Numbered from the stretch's first letter, positions 16,344 to 25,935 are shown. The stretch is 64,000 bases of DNA from Sandaracinaceae bacterium (GCA_016712745.1 JADJQN010000001.1:1364001-1428000), one strand, 5' to 3'. The notes: generated by a model from the letters alone, not told the origin. A program made the numbers and translations.

Positions 16344-17341
16344 GCTCGGTTTGCGTTCTTCTGCCTTACCGAAACGCACAAAGCACCATCGTCGAAGCGC
16401 TGGAAAGCAGCCTCGCGCAACGAGACGTTCGGGTGCATGTGATTGCTGTCGACGATGGATCAACCGATAACAGCTCATCGCTCGTGCATGCCCTAGCCGC
16501 GAGACACAGTGGAATCGAATGCGTTGCATCGGGTGGAGTCGGCATCGTCGGCGCCCTTCAACGAGGTTCGTCGTTCTTGCGCTCGGAATGGGTCGCTCGA
16601 ATGGATGCCGACGACATCGCACATCCCGAACGACTCGTCGCGCAGCTTGGACTCCTCGAGCAAGATGCGACAATCGCGGCGGTAGGAACCCAAGTCGAAG
16701 CTTTTCCTCAGGATGCGGTCCAGGAGGGCCTGCGACTCTATCTCGAGTGGCAGAACTCAGTGGTTTCGAAAGGCGACTTCGTACGAGAAATCTTTGTCGA
16801 GTCTCCCTTCTGCCATCCCTCCGTGACGATGCGTCGAAGCGCGTACGAAACTGTGGGCGGATACCGCGACGTGAGCTGGGCGGAGGACTACGACCTGTGG
16901 TTACGCTTTCACGCGGCCGGCTACGGGCTGGCCAAAGTTCCGCGCTCGCTTCTTTCCTGGCGACACCACGCTGGACAACTTACCTTTGGCGACGCTCGCT
17001 ATTCCAAGGGCGAGTTTAGAAAAGCGCGCGCCACATTTCTCGCACCGGTGCTACGGAACGCTGGACGCGAGGTGGTGATATGGGGCGCGGGCCCCACCGG
17101 AAAAGGCCTCGCTCGCGAGCTTCGTGGGCATGGTGTGCAGGTCTCATTCTTCATCGATATCGACCCAGCGAAAATCGGACGGACGAGACAGGGCAGCTGT
17201 GTGTACGGTCCTGAAGTACTCGCAAAAGGCGCGCAAACAATCGTCGTCGCGGTCGGAGCCCGCGGAGCACGCGCGCTGATTCGTGATCATTTACGGCAGC
17301 GCGCCTTTGCCGAAGGCGTCGACTTCATCGTCGCATCGTAG
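16340..17341 (+). CDS. Family 2 glycosyltransferase with C-terminal Rossmann-like domain
   Basis: 333 residues from the GTG at 16340, which overlaps the preceding stop codon (GTGA); an ATG 11 codons upstream is also open, but the family start is MSSVCVLLPYRN. GT-A fold motifs are LLPYRNAQSTI, VIAVDDGSTDNS, the metal-binding ARMDADD, and WAEDYDLWLR near the acceptor site. After about residue 235 there is a second domain starting VVIWGAGPTGKGLARELRGHGVQVSFFIDIDPAKIG, a dinucleotide-binding-like fold seen fused to, or near, sugar-modifying enzymes. There is no membrane segment, so it probably acts on a cytoplasmic glycan precursor (inference). The acceptor and sugar are unknown. Confidence 0.9.
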   Translation: MSSVCVLLPYRNAQSTIVEALESSLAQRDVRVHVIAVDDGSTDNSSSLVHALAARHSGIECVASGGVGIVGALQRGSSFLRSEWVARMDADDIAHPERLVAQLGLLEQDATIAAVGTQVEAFPQDAVQEGLRLYLEWQNSVVSKGDFVREIFVESPFCHPSVTMRRSAYETVGGYRDVSWAEDYDLWLRFHAAGYGLAKVPRSLLSWRHHAGQLTFGDARYSKGEFRKARATFLAPVLRNAGREVVIWGAGPTGKGLARELRGHGVQVSFFIDIDPAKIGRTRQGSCVYGPEVLAKGAQTIVVAVGARGARALIRDHLRQRAFAEGVDFIVAS

Positions 17342-17365
17342 AGAGGGCTGAGTTAGGATGCCGCC

Positions 17366-18340
17366 GTGACGATCCGCGGATTCTACGCCCGACCCAACGA
17401 CGACCGCATCAGCGAAGCCCCGGCGAGCGAGTTGCAAGCTCTGCTGGCGGACCCGACGGTCACGATGTGGGTCGACATGCAGGGCCAAGGCGCCGAGGAA
17501 GAGCACTTGCTGAGTAACCTATTCAAGCTGCATCCGCTCGTCATCGAAGACATTTTTTGCGACTCACCGCATCCTAAAGTCGAAGACTTCGGTAGCTATT
17601 TATACGTCGTCGTTCATGGCATCGATCGAAAGGCCGAGAAACCACAGGAGCTCAACACGCTCGAGCTGGATCTAATTCTGGGCGAGCGCTTCGTGCTGAC
17701 GCATCGAAACGCCGCGATGCGATCGACCGAAGCGGTCGAAGCCGAAATACGTCGCACGCCTCGTCTGCTGCAAAAGGGCGCTTCGTTTCTCGCACACAGC
17801 GTGCTCGACCACATTACCGATCACTATCTCCCGCTCATGGATCGCTACGACGAAGACCTCGATGATCTCGAAGCGAAGATCATGGCTGATCCTCATCCCT
17901 CGATGCTCGAGCAGATTTTCGACTTGAAACGCTCCTTGCAGCGTGTAAGGCGCGTCGCGGTTCATCAGAAGGAAATCCTGCAGCGCCTCTCGCGCGGCGA
18001 GTTTGATCTTGTGGACCGAAATGCCCTGCCCTTCTATCGCGACGTCTATGATCATTTCGTGCGGGTCGCCGATCTCACGGAGAGCTATCGCGACTTGGTA
18101 GCCGCGGTGCTCGAAATGTATTTGAGCATGCAATCGCAGCGACTCAACGAGGTCATGAAGGTCTTGACCCTCATTTCGACCATCATGCTTCCGCTCACCT
18201 TTGTCGCGGGCGTGTACGGGATGAACTTCGAATTCATGCCCGAACTGCATTGGAAATATGGCTACGTCTTTGCGCTCAGCCTCATGGGCCTCATCACAGC
18301 CGGACTCATCTGGTATTTCAAGCGCAAACGCTGGCTCTGA
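17366..18340 (+). CDS. corA: CorA-family magnesium/cobalt transporter
   Basis: 324 residues from a GTG start. It is a pentameric inner-membrane channel for Mg2+ and related cations. The long N-terminal cytoplasmic funnel contains HPLVIEDIF; two transmembrane helices follow near the end (LTLISTIMLPLTFVAGVYGMN and YVFALSLMGLITAGLIWYF). The selectivity motif YGMNFEFMPE lies between them, with the Gly-Met-Asn intact, and the C-terminus is basic (KRKRWL), as expected. It begins 24 nt after the glycosyltransferase gene and ends 15 nt from a convergent lipoprotein gene, with no visible terminator. Confidence 0.95.
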   Translation: MTIRGFYARPNDDRISEAPASELQALLADPTVTMWVDMQGQGAEEEHLLSNLFKLHPLVIEDIFCDSPHPKVEDFGSYLYVVVHGIDRKAEKPQELNTLELDLILGERFVLTHRNAAMRSTEAVEAEIRRTPRLLQKGASFLAHSVLDHITDHYLPLMDRYDEDLDDLEAKIMADPHPSMLEQIFDLKRSLQRVRRVAVHQKEILQRLSRGEFDLVDRNALPFYRDVYDHFVRVADLTESYRDLVAAVLEMYLSMQSQRLNEVMKVLTLISTIMLPLTFVAGVYGMNFEFMPELHWKYGYVFALSLMGLITAGLIWYFKRKRWL

Positions 18341-18355
18341 AGCCTTGGTCGCGGC

Positions 18356-19846
18356 TTACGGAAACGGCGCAAGGCGCGCGACATAGACGTCGGCGCCAAG
18401 ATTCGTATCTGTTACTACGGGTACGAGATTCGTCGCTCGGCTCGTGAACGCTAAAACGGTTCCGTCGTCGGAGATCGAGGGCGAATAGGAATCATCGTTG
18501 CCGTGGGTGATTTGCGAGAACGAAGACGTGTCGACATCGAAGACGAAAACCTGAAACGGTTCGTCCGAAAGGCAAGAGGCGGCGCGCGTCCTGATCGCGT
18601 CCAAGGAGCATTTCGACGAAAACGCCAAGTAGCGCCCGCTGACAGAAAGATCGATGGACGCCTCAGTGAAGTCCAAGCCCGGCGCGGCGCAACTGCTGCC
18701 TGCGGCGGAACGACCCGTCGGGGCAACGAACGCGCAGCGCTGGCCCGTGACTCGGCCGCCCTCAAGGCATAGCCAAACACCGAACTGATTCGCAGTAGCA
18801 ACCGCGCCGCCCTGACTCAGATTGGTCGCAGCAGAGTTGAACGCCACGTGTTTGCCGTCGCCGGAAATGACCGGCAGAAACGCACTCGCGTTGCCCCACT
18901 CGCTCGATCCGTCAGCGGCGACGACGACGGACACGCCACTCATGTTTGCGTCCGCTACGTTGGCTCGCCAATTCGAAATTTGGTAGACCTGGCACTGCGC
19001 AGTCGCGGGATGAGGTGGCAAAGAGTCAGGCACAGAATTCGGCTGATACGCGGAGAAGACGACAGAGTCGCCGTCGTCGGAAATATCCGGCCACAACGTT
19101 ACGCGTTCCACATCAATGTCGTTGGGCGTTAGCGGGACCGGTGTCGTTACGCCTGCGGCGATATCGAGTGCGATGATGTGCGGGGCAATGAGGGGGACTA
19201 GACCTCCGTCAGGAGGAAGTGCCGGAATCGACTGTGCGCTCGCCATCACAACGACGTCGGCGGATGCCGCGGTAGCGAATCCCAGGAGTGTCGGCAAAAC
19301 CGTATCGAACACACCGGAGTTGCAAGAGAGCGCGCCCCCACCCGGGCCTTGAGTGACTAAAATCGTCGACGCGGCGGCGTCGCGGCCGTTCCATTCATAG
19401 ACCTGCCAAGCTAGCGGACGGTACGTCCCTGGTGGTGCGGGTTCCGGAACCAAAACTGGGGGCGTCGTAGCGAACGCAACACGCATTCCGTCCCGTGACA
19501 CGGAAGGCAAGAGCGAATCGTACCGACCGACACCATCGGCTGTGTAGCTGGTGATTGCGCGCAACTGCTGGGAGTCCAGGTCGCGGATGTAAATATGCGA
19601 AACCCCATCCGAGGCGGTTGGCGTCTCCCCCAAATTATGAGCGCGTGATTCAAAGACGAGATAGCTCCCGTCGGCAGAGATTCGCGCGGCCTGGCTCGCT
19701 GCATCGGCGGCTATCGAAGGCGTCGCATGGCCGGCCGATACCAAAGACAGTTGCCAGCCGATAGGTTCGTTGATGGGCGTGCACGCAGCGACGACTGCGA
19801 ACGAAACACCTACCAGCCCGAAGCACGCGCGGATCTTTGTGCTCAT
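18356..19846 (-). CDS. Lipoprotein with PD40/TolB-like beta-propeller repeats
   Basis: 496 residues from ATG 19846, which overlaps the upstream stop as TGATG. A lipobox (VVAAC, Cys22) gives a lipid-anchored envelope protein. Repeats of the kind 'ISADGSYLVFESRAHNL ... IYIRDL', 'VSRDGMRVAFAT', 'ISDDGDSVVFSAY', 'ISGDGKHVAFNSAATNL' and 'ISDDGTVLAFTSRATNL' mark the blades of a TolB-type propeller. Several Cys pairs (CNSGV, CSLD, CLSD) may form disulfides in the periplasm. The same blade type ends the giant repeat lipoprotein at 38058, so the two are related in part. Function is probably structural or binding; no enzyme site is seen. Confidence 0.82.
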   Translation of the reverse strand: MSTKIRACFGLVGVSFAVVAACTPINEPIGWQLSLVSAGHATPSIAADAASQAARISADGSYLVFESRAHNLGETPTASDGVSHIYIRDLDSQQLRAITSYTADGVGRYDSLLPSVSRDGMRVAFATTPPVLVPEPAPPGTYRPLAWQVYEWNGRDAAASTILVTQGPGGGALSCNSGVFDTVLPTLLGFATAASADVVVMASAQSIPALPPDGGLVPLIAPHIIALDIAAGVTTPVPLTPNDIDVERVTLWPDISDDGDSVVFSAYQPNSVPDSLPPHPATAQCQVYQISNWRANVADANMSGVSVVVAADGSSEWGNASAFLPVISGDGKHVAFNSAATNLSQGGAVATANQFGVWLCLEGGRVTGQRCAFVAPTGRSAAGSSCAAPGLDFTEASIDLSVSGRYLAFSSKCSLDAIRTRAASCLSDEPFQVFVFDVDTSSFSQITHGNDDSYSPSISDDGTVLAFTSRATNLVPVVTDTNLGADVYVARLAPFP

Positions 19847-20772
19847 CAAAATGTCCCCACGCAACCTAAGCCAAATGCGTTCGTCGTGGGACCGCACATA
19901 TAGGCGTGCTGAGCGATGGCGGGCCGATTAAGAACAAGCATTAGCGCCCCCGCGACGAGGAGGGATCCACCGGCGACGTATCCAGCGATCGATAGCGTCG
20001 TCAGAGAACGTGCAGCGTCTTGGCGCTCGCGTAAGTCTGTGCACGCGCCGGATGCGATAGCATTCGCTGTGCAGTCATTGGCGTGAACGGCTGCACTCTC
20101 GCGCAAAATATGAAAGATGACGCCCGACGCGACGCCTGCACCGCCCACCACAGCAAGCGTCAGACCGAGCGGCCGTTGCCAACTGGGAGACGGCGTCGAC
20201 TGCGGTACGGTTTGCGCTGCCGGCGCCAAAGTCAGGTTGGCAGTGGCTCCCTGATCGACACGCACTGTGGCACGAGCCACTTGCACACCGTGACGGTGCA
20301 GTTCGGCGGCAAACATTCCCACCTCTGCAGCGATTGGCGCAGAGAGACGCCAGTGCGGAACGACCGCGCCATCTATCCAGACCTCGTCGCTCGCGCTCGC
20401 GGTCGCGGCCAAGCTCAGATTGACGAAGCCAATGTGTTCGCGCGAAACGTTCAGCGCCGTCGTAAGCGCAGGAGTGCGCGTGGCGATCCACGCGTCGTCG
20501 GTATGGGACATCGCCTCCGTGAGCTTATTGAACGCCGGCACCCATTGGCCGAGCGCTTGATGCGCGAGGGCTATCTGCGCAAGGGCGCGAGGACTTGGCT
20601 CGATGTCGTAGGCCGCCTGAAAGAGCTCAAGCGCGCCGACCGTGTCGCCCGATTCGCGAAGAACGAGCCCTTGCTCAATAAGCGCACTCGCACGCGCGTC
20701 CTGGGCGCTCACACGATCAACGTTGACGAGGAGCGCTGCCGCCGCGATTAGCCATGCGAAGAGTCGTGACAA
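19846..20772 (-). CDS. Secreted/membrane TPR protein with PEGA-like region
   Basis: 308 residues. A signal peptide (FAWLIAAAALLVNVDRVSAQ) is followed by TPR-type helices (ALIEQGLVLRESGDTVGALELFQAAYDIEPSPRALAQIALAHQALG), then a beta-rich part that resembles PEGA domains (VWIDGAVVPHW ... ATVRVDQGATANLTLAP), then two hydrophobic segments (LGLTLAVVGGAGVASGVIFHIL and LSIAGYVAGGSLLVAGALMLVL). This architecture is common in myxobacterial envelope proteins of unknown function. It is co-transcribed with the propeller lipoprotein, the reading frames overlapping by one base. Confidence 0.8.
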   Translation of the reverse strand: MSRLFAWLIAAAALLVNVDRVSAQDARASALIEQGLVLRESGDTVGALELFQAAYDIEPSPRALAQIALAHQALGQWVPAFNKLTEAMSHTDDAWIATRTPALTTALNVSREHIGFVNLSLAATASASDEVWIDGAVVPHWRLSAPIAAEVGMFAAELHRHGVQVARATVRVDQGATANLTLAPAAQTVPQSTPSPSWQRPLGLTLAVVGGAGVASGVIFHILRESAAVHANDCTANAIASGACTDLRERQDAARSLTTLSIAGYVAGGSLLVAGALMLVLNRPAIAQHAYMCGPTTNAFGLGCVGTF

Positions 20773-20816
20773 AGCGCATCACTCTATACCGGCCGATGGC
20801 CGCGAACCAGCGCCCT

Positions 20817-21908
20817 TTAGACGCGCTCGGCACCAACCGCCTCGCTCAAGCGAGACACGGACGACGTCTTCATACGAGCAGCGATACGACGTGCGATGCG
20901 CGACGCAGTGAACGGTCCTCCATAAATAAAGCCAGTATAGATCTGTACTAACGTTGCGCCGGCGCGGATACGTTCCCATGCATCGTCGCCGTTCTCGATG
21001 CCGCCCACGGCGATGAGCGTGACTCGGTCCGACAGGCGCATGCGCAAGCGCCGCAACACCTGGAGCGATCGCGCTTTGAGCGGCGCGCCAGAAAGCCCGC
21101 CCGCACCGATCTGAAGAACTTCCGCAGCCGGAGTGCACAGCCCGTCGCGTGAAAGCGTCGTGTTGTTCGCGATCACTCCGTCAAGCGCGAGCTCGTTCGC
21201 GAGGTCGGCAACGGCGTCGATATCATCATCGGCGAGGTCTGGCGCAATCTTGACAAGCAAAGGCACACGACGCTGCGGCGCAACCCGCTGAGTGGCTTCA
21301 CGCACAGCAATCAGGAGCGGCCGCAATTTCTCGACCGACTGCAGCGCGCGCAGGCCCGGCGTGTTGGGAGAGCTCACGTTCACGACTAGATAGTCGGCGA
21401 ACGGCGCAAGCTTTTCGGTGCTGGCGACGTAGTCCTCAATCGCGTGTTCGTCGGGCGTTGCTTTGGTCTTGCCGATATTGATCCCGAGCACGACATCTCG
21501 CGGCTTTCCGACTCGTGTGCGGACTAGATCAGCGCCTCCGTTATTGAAACCGAGTCGATTGATGAGCGCGCGGTCCTTGGGCAAACGAAACATGCGCGGC
21601 TTCGGATTGCCGGGCTGCGCATGAGCAGTAACGGTCCCAATCTCAATCGCACCAAAGCCAAGCGCTGCGAGGGCGTCTATGCCTCTCGCGTCTTTGTCGA
21701 ACCCCGCCGCGAGCATCACTGGACTCGGAAACGAAAGCCCAAACGCCTCCACGCGCAACGCATCGTCTTTAGGCAAGAGTAACCAGCGCGACAAAGCCTT
21801 GACGCCCGGAATCGCCATCACGAATCGCAAACATGCAAAAGCGAAATGATGAACGCCCTCCGCCGGAAATCGCACGAGCAGCAGCGAGAAGATCAGGCGG
21901 TAGAACAT
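20817..21908 (-). CDS. pyrD: Dihydroorotate dehydrogenase (quinone), class 2
   Basis: 363 residues from ATG 21908 (MFYRLIFSLLLVRFP), whose amphipathic N-terminus is the membrane-docking part of class 2 enzymes. The enzyme oxidises dihydroorotate to orotate with FMN and passes electrons to membrane quinone. Motifs are AAGFDKDARGIDAL, RLGFNNGG, the catalytic serine region VVNVSSPNTPGLRALQ, VIANNTTLSRDG, GAGGLSGAPL and the FMN-phosphate loop GGIENGDDAWERIRAGA with QIYTGFIYGGP. It starts 37 nt after the PHP hydrolase stop codon. An in-frame upstream ATG would overlap that gene by 170 nt and is unlikely. Confidence 0.95.
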   Translation of the reverse strand: MFYRLIFSLLLVRFPAEGVHHFAFACLRFVMAIPGVKALSRWLLLPKDDALRVEAFGLSFPSPVMLAAGFDKDARGIDALAALGFGAIEIGTVTAHAQPGNPKPRMFRLPKDRALINRLGFNNGGADLVRTRVGKPRDVVLGINIGKTKATPDEHAIEDYVASTEKLAPFADYLVVNVSSPNTPGLRALQSVEKLRPLLIAVREATQRVAPQRRVPLLVKIAPDLADDDIDAVADLANELALDGVIANNTTLSRDGLCTPAAEVLQIGAGGLSGAPLKARSLQVLRRLRMRLSDRVTLIAVGGIENGDDAWERIRAGATLVQIYTGFIYGGPFTASRIARRIAARMKTSSVSRLSEAVGAERV

Positions 21909-21945
21909 GAGCGCGCCGAATGTATAGTCTTGCGGCTCGAATTGC

Positions 21946-24594
21946 TCAACCGCCGGGGCGCCGCACAGCTGCGGCACCTGCGTCAGGGACGGGAATGCCG
22001 CCATCGGGAATGGCGTTGCCGAGGTCGCCGCTGTCGACTGGACCCGCCCCGTCTCCGTCGGCGTCGATCCAGATCGGATTGCTGAAGGCGACGGGCGCAA
22101 TGGAATTTCGGCCAAAGTAGTCGTCCATCGTGCGTTCGCCGCGAACGATCACGACCAGATACGAGTCCTGCAAAAACTCAAGCTCAAGATCGCGATTAAC
22201 GCGTGGGGCATCCGCTACCGCGCGCGCCGGCGAAGACTCACGTCGCGTGGGCGCCTCGCGCACGGGCGCCACGGTCCAGCTGCCCACAACCGCGTTCGCC
22301 GACCACAGCTCTACGGTGCTCACGTCCATCCAACTTGGCGCTTGCACGCGCACGTGCACGTGGGCGATGTGGCCACGTAGGCTAACCGTCTCGCCGGGTC
22401 CCCGTTCGTCGACAGTGACTTCCAGAAACGGCCCACTGCTGACGAATGCGTGACCAGCACGCAGACTGCGAATGACTGCGCGGCCGTCGTCAGCGCCAGA
22501 AGGCGCAAGCACGTACGTGCGCGGGTAGCCGGCCCACTGATAACGAATCTGATGCGAATCGCTGTTCCCGCTCGCGACAACACGGCGGCCGCGCGTAAGC
22601 ATTGACTGCCACTCGCCGAAGACCCGATCGAAGACCGGCTTACGCGCAAGGTCGAAACCGTTCCACACTTCAAGCACTTCGTAGTCGTCGCTGTAATGCC
22701 CGGTCGCATACCCAGTTGCGGGATCGTAGCCCGCCATGTCGAAGTAGCCGACGTCACCTTCCAGACGCGGATGGTTCACCTGCACGACCGTTTCGGGATC
22801 GAGCCTGTGCAAGGCCGGCAGGAGAACTTCTGGGGTAGTCCCGCTCGAGGCCGGCGCTCCGTTGCCTGGCATGGTCGCGACGAGCGGGACGGGATACGCA
22901 TTGAAATGGCCAAAACCAGGCTCGATCGTACTCACTTCGATGCCTGAAACAGATCCAAAATCGTGTGCATGGATACCGCGGATCGCCGGTCCGTAGTCCG
23001 TCACGTGATTGTGGTCGGTGGGCACTGCGAAGCGAATGCCTTCGGCGAGGAGCGAAGCGATTCGATCTTCAAGCGTGACATGGCTGTCGGGGCTTGGAGA
23101 TGCATGCACATGAAAATCACATGGCACCCACGCGCCTGCGTCCACCACATGACTCAGACGCGCACGCACGTCCGGACGGAACGTTTCAGTGACCTCCACC
23201 GTTTGATCGAGCAAGGTCCACTCGGGCCCATGCGTGACCAGCACTCTGTAACGACCGGGAGGCAGTGGCACCAGCGCCTCGCCGGTAGGCATAACAACGC
23301 TGTCGCCTGCTCCATCCGCTGCGTAGTCCGGCCCTAAGTTGACCGGCTGCTCAAGGTTTGCGGCGATGATGCGCGCGCGCGCATGAAGGCGATCGCCCGA
23401 GAGGGCGTCATGGGCCGAGATGCGAATGCGCCCACCACGCGGTACCTCCACCACGACCGGCTCGGCTTGCCCTGCCGACGACGCCACCTCATCGCTGCTG
23501 GCGTGACCAAAAGCTTTCGCAACGACTAAAAAGCGTCTTTGCTCCTCGCGCACCACGGGAGGCAGTGCGACGATCTCCTGGCCGCGCGCATCCGGTCGCG
23601 CGTGCACCACCGGCAGATGGTTCACCTCCGTGAACACTTCGATCTCTGCACCCGGTGGAGAATACGGCAGCTCCACGAGAATCTCGGGGAACGCCCGCCC
23701 ACGCGCCCATCCGAAACGCCGCACCGCCTCGCCGAGGTCGCCGTCGCCGAGGACGAGCGTGCTTCGCTCATACGCGGGCGTGCCTTTCCTGGACGCTCTC
23801 GGCGCGGAAAACACCTCAGTGTGCTCCAGAAACCGCGTCGCGCCGTGCTGTTCGTAACGGGCAAGCAAGCGGATCTGCGAATCGTGGACGCCGAATGCGG
23901 TGCCTACCTCCGGCCCTTCGGAGCCGACATAGGAAGCCTGGTGCCACCGTTCATCGTCGAGCACACCGACGCCCGGAACCCAGGGGGCATCGCCGCCCCA
24001 TCCGATTCGTTGACCGACTGTCACGTCGACTTGCGCATCGTCCTGCGGTGCAACGCGCGTTGTCATCGAGAGCGACGTCGGGACCGCGCCAAGTGTAAAC
24101 TCTCGCGACACGTCGAACACACGATCAGGTGTGCGTGCGATGCCGTCGATGCGCAGCACCGGCTTTCCGCCACGTTCGAGCAAGTGCATCGCTTGCATCT
24201 CGATCGGAAACGAACGGTTTTGTACGAGCAAGCGGGGCGCTAGAAACTCGATGCTCTCATCTTCTTGGCTCGCACGCCGCGTTAGCTCGATAACCGCGCC
24301 GCGCATCTGCCACTCGCGCTGCGGGCCGCCCACAACAACGTGAAGCGCGCTGCTGTCAAAGACCCAGTCACCCGGAAGGAGAGCTACGCCGTTGATATGC
24401 TGCGCCGGCTCGCGCACCTCGACGCGGCGCAGCCCCACCCCATTTGCCTGAAGCGCGGTGAGCGGCTTGCCTCCGCACTGCGCAGCAATGATAACGACAC
24501 CGCACAGCATGCAAAGCAACGCCGCGATCCGTGTCGGGGATCGCACTGGCGGTTTTGCTTGGGACGGCAGCGACACGTGCGAGAACCTCCTCAT
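21946..24594 (-). CDS. Exported PHP-domain metallohydrolase-like protein (CehA/McbA type)
   Basis: 882 residues. A membrane/signal segment (IAALLCMLCGVVIIAAQC) is followed by about 460 residues of beta-rich sequence and then a PHP domain with the expected metal ligands: DFHVHASPSPDSH, VPTDHNHVTDYG, the Glu in SGIEVST, NHPR and GNSDSH. PHP enzymes hydrolyse phosphoesters using two or three metals; the substrate here is unknown. The C-terminus contains a Ca2+-loop-like DADGDGAGPVDSGDLG and an Asp/Pro/Gly tail. The length, far above a bare PHP domain (about 250), and export suggest an envelope role. It sits between mrfB and pyrD with short gaps. Confidence 0.82.
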   Translation of the reverse strand: MRRFSHVSLPSQAKPPVRSPTRIAALLCMLCGVVIIAAQCGGKPLTALQANGVGLRRVEVREPAQHINGVALLPGDWVFDSSALHVVVGGPQREWQMRGAVIELTRRASQEDESIEFLAPRLLVQNRSFPIEMQAMHLLERGGKPVLRIDGIARTPDRVFDVSREFTLGAVPTSLSMTTRVAPQDDAQVDVTVGQRIGWGGDAPWVPGVGVLDDERWHQASYVGSEGPEVGTAFGVHDSQIRLLARYEQHGATRFLEHTEVFSAPRASRKGTPAYERSTLVLGDGDLGEAVRRFGWARGRAFPEILVELPYSPPGAEIEVFTEVNHLPVVHARPDARGQEIVALPPVVREEQRRFLVVAKAFGHASSDEVASSAGQAEPVVVEVPRGGRIRISAHDALSGDRLHARARIIAANLEQPVNLGPDYAADGAGDSVVMPTGEALVPLPPGRYRVLVTHGPEWTLLDQTVEVTETFRPDVRARLSHVVDAGAWVPCDFHVHASPSPDSHVTLEDRIASLLAEGIRFAVPTDHNHVTDYGPAIRGIHAHDFGSVSGIEVSTIEPGFGHFNAYPVPLVATMPGNGAPASSGTTPEVLLPALHRLDPETVVQVNHPRLEGDVGYFDMAGYDPATGYATGHYSDDYEVLEVWNGFDLARKPVFDRVFGEWQSMLTRGRRVVASGNSDSHQIRYQWAGYPRTYVLAPSGADDGRAVIRSLRAGHAFVSSGPFLEVTVDERGPGETVSLRGHIAHVHVRVQAPSWMDVSTVELWSANAVVGSWTVAPVREAPTRRESSPARAVADAPRVNRDLELEFLQDSYLVVIVRGERTMDDYFGRNSIAPVAFSNPIWIDADGDGAGPVDSGDLGNAIPDGGIPVPDAGAAAVRRPGG

Positions 24595-24630
24595 CAGAGT
24601 ACTCGACGGAGGGCGCTTTTCAGCGATTAT

Positions 24631-25935
24631 TCACAGGAGCGCAGACTGCGACGTGCGCTTTTGCAGTCGCGCCACCCTTTTTCGAGAGGCTTCTTCACCT
24701 TCGGCGTTCGTCGCTTGTGCCGCGTGAACGAGCGCAAGCGCATAGTTCTTGAGGCGGTGCTCGTAGAGCTTGGCCAGCGCAAGATGAATCGTACCTTCGC
24801 GTTCCTCATCGTTATTGCAGTGCGTGAGCGCGGTGCGCAATGCCTCCCCTGCTCCTGCGTCGTCGCCCTTCTCTTTTGAAAGATGCGCGAGCAGTGCGTA
24901 CGCCTCCGCCGCGACGGCGTCCATTCCACCGGTCGAAGCCGCGCGTGCAAATTTCCATGCGCGGTCGCCGTCGTCAGCACGCATGGCTAGATGCGCAAGG
25001 CTCAGATGCTCGCGCGGGTCGTCGCTCGATCGAACTTCGTGGAAGCGTTCGCCCAACGCGACGAGCACGGCGGCCAGCGCAATCAAATCGCTGCCATTGT
25101 GTTCGATGACTGCTGCGATGCGCGATGCGTCGATGCCGCGCAGGAACGAGAGATAGGCTGCGGGGATCTGCGAACCGTCGATGTCATCTTCCCGATAGAG
25201 GCCAAGCACCTCGCGCTCCAAATGCTGCAGGCGCATCCCAGGCATGCTTCGCTTGAAGACGCGTCGCGCACAATGCAAAAGATCGAGATGCGGAGGCGGC
25301 GCAGGGACGGCCACACGATTGAGCACGTACCGCGTGCGCAAGAGCGGCCAGTCGAAGCTCTTGCCGTTGTAGCTCACGATGCACGTGGCCTTGGTCATTC
25401 GGGCGGCTGCCTCACGCAACATCGGAGCTTCCTCGCCGGGGCGTTCAAGGAAAAGCTGTTGCACGCGCAGGGATTCATCTTCGAACCAAGCCATGCCGAT
25501 CAAAAAGGGAATCGTTCCCGAGCCGCCTGCCAGGCCGGTTGTTTCAGTGTCGATGAGCAACATCCCGCGCATGTCGACGTTCTCGAACGCGGGATCGAGC
25601 GCGAGCTTTGCGACCAATGAGGAATCGGCACGTAGTGCGTGCGAGACCGGTACGCGACCATGACAATGCGCAGGCTCGCAAAAGCGCTCGACGAAACGGA
25701 CGCGGCCATGCTCCGTCTCCCGCACCTGGCCGGGAAGCTCATGCACGCGAGATACCGAGGCGGCTGGCACAGGCTCGCGCTTGAGATCACGCGTCATCAT
25801 TTGGCCGAGCATCGATCGCAGTGCGTGCACACGCTGTTCGGCGGGTGCCTCGCGCTCGAGCGACGGCGTGACCAAGGCCGGTACTGTCCTCGGCCCTGGA
25901 CTCGTCAAACGTGAGAGCTTGTCCTTCAACTTCAT
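24631..25935 (-). CDS. mrfB: DEDD-type exonuclease with C-terminal TPR, MrfB-like (YprB family)
   Basis: 434 residues. The ribonuclease H-like exonuclease core shows Exo I LLIDTETTGLAGGSGT (Asp/Glu), Exo II SYNGKSFDWPLL (Asp) and Exo III HNGSDLIALAAVL (Asp); the last third is alpha-helical with TPR-like repeats (AYALLAHLSKEKGDDAGAGEALRTAL). This domain order, and a DUF1998-type helicase directly upstream, are those of the B. subtilis MrfA-MrfB pair, which repairs mitomycin C damage in an excision pathway separate from UvrABC. The ATG lies directly after the helicase stop codon, so the two are one operon. Assignment is by architecture and context. Confidence 0.82.
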   Translation of the reverse strand: MKLKDKLSRLTSPGPRTVPALVTPSLEREAPAEQRVHALRSMLGQMMTRDLKREPVPAASVSRVHELPGQVRETEHGRVRFVERFCEPAHCHGRVPVSHALRADSSLVAKLALDPAFENVDMRGMLLIDTETTGLAGGSGTIPFLIGMAWFEDESLRVQQLFLERPGEEAPMLREAAARMTKATCIVSYNGKSFDWPLLRTRYVLNRVAVPAPPPHLDLLHCARRVFKRSMPGMRLQHLEREVLGLYREDDIDGSQIPAAYLSFLRGIDASRIAAVIEHNGSDLIALAAVLVALGERFHEVRSSDDPREHLSLAHLAMRADDGDRAWKFARAASTGGMDAVAAEAYALLAHLSKEKGDDAGAGEALRTALTHCNNDEEREGTIHLALAKLYEHRLKNYALALVHAAQATNAEGEEASRKRVARLQKRTSQSALL

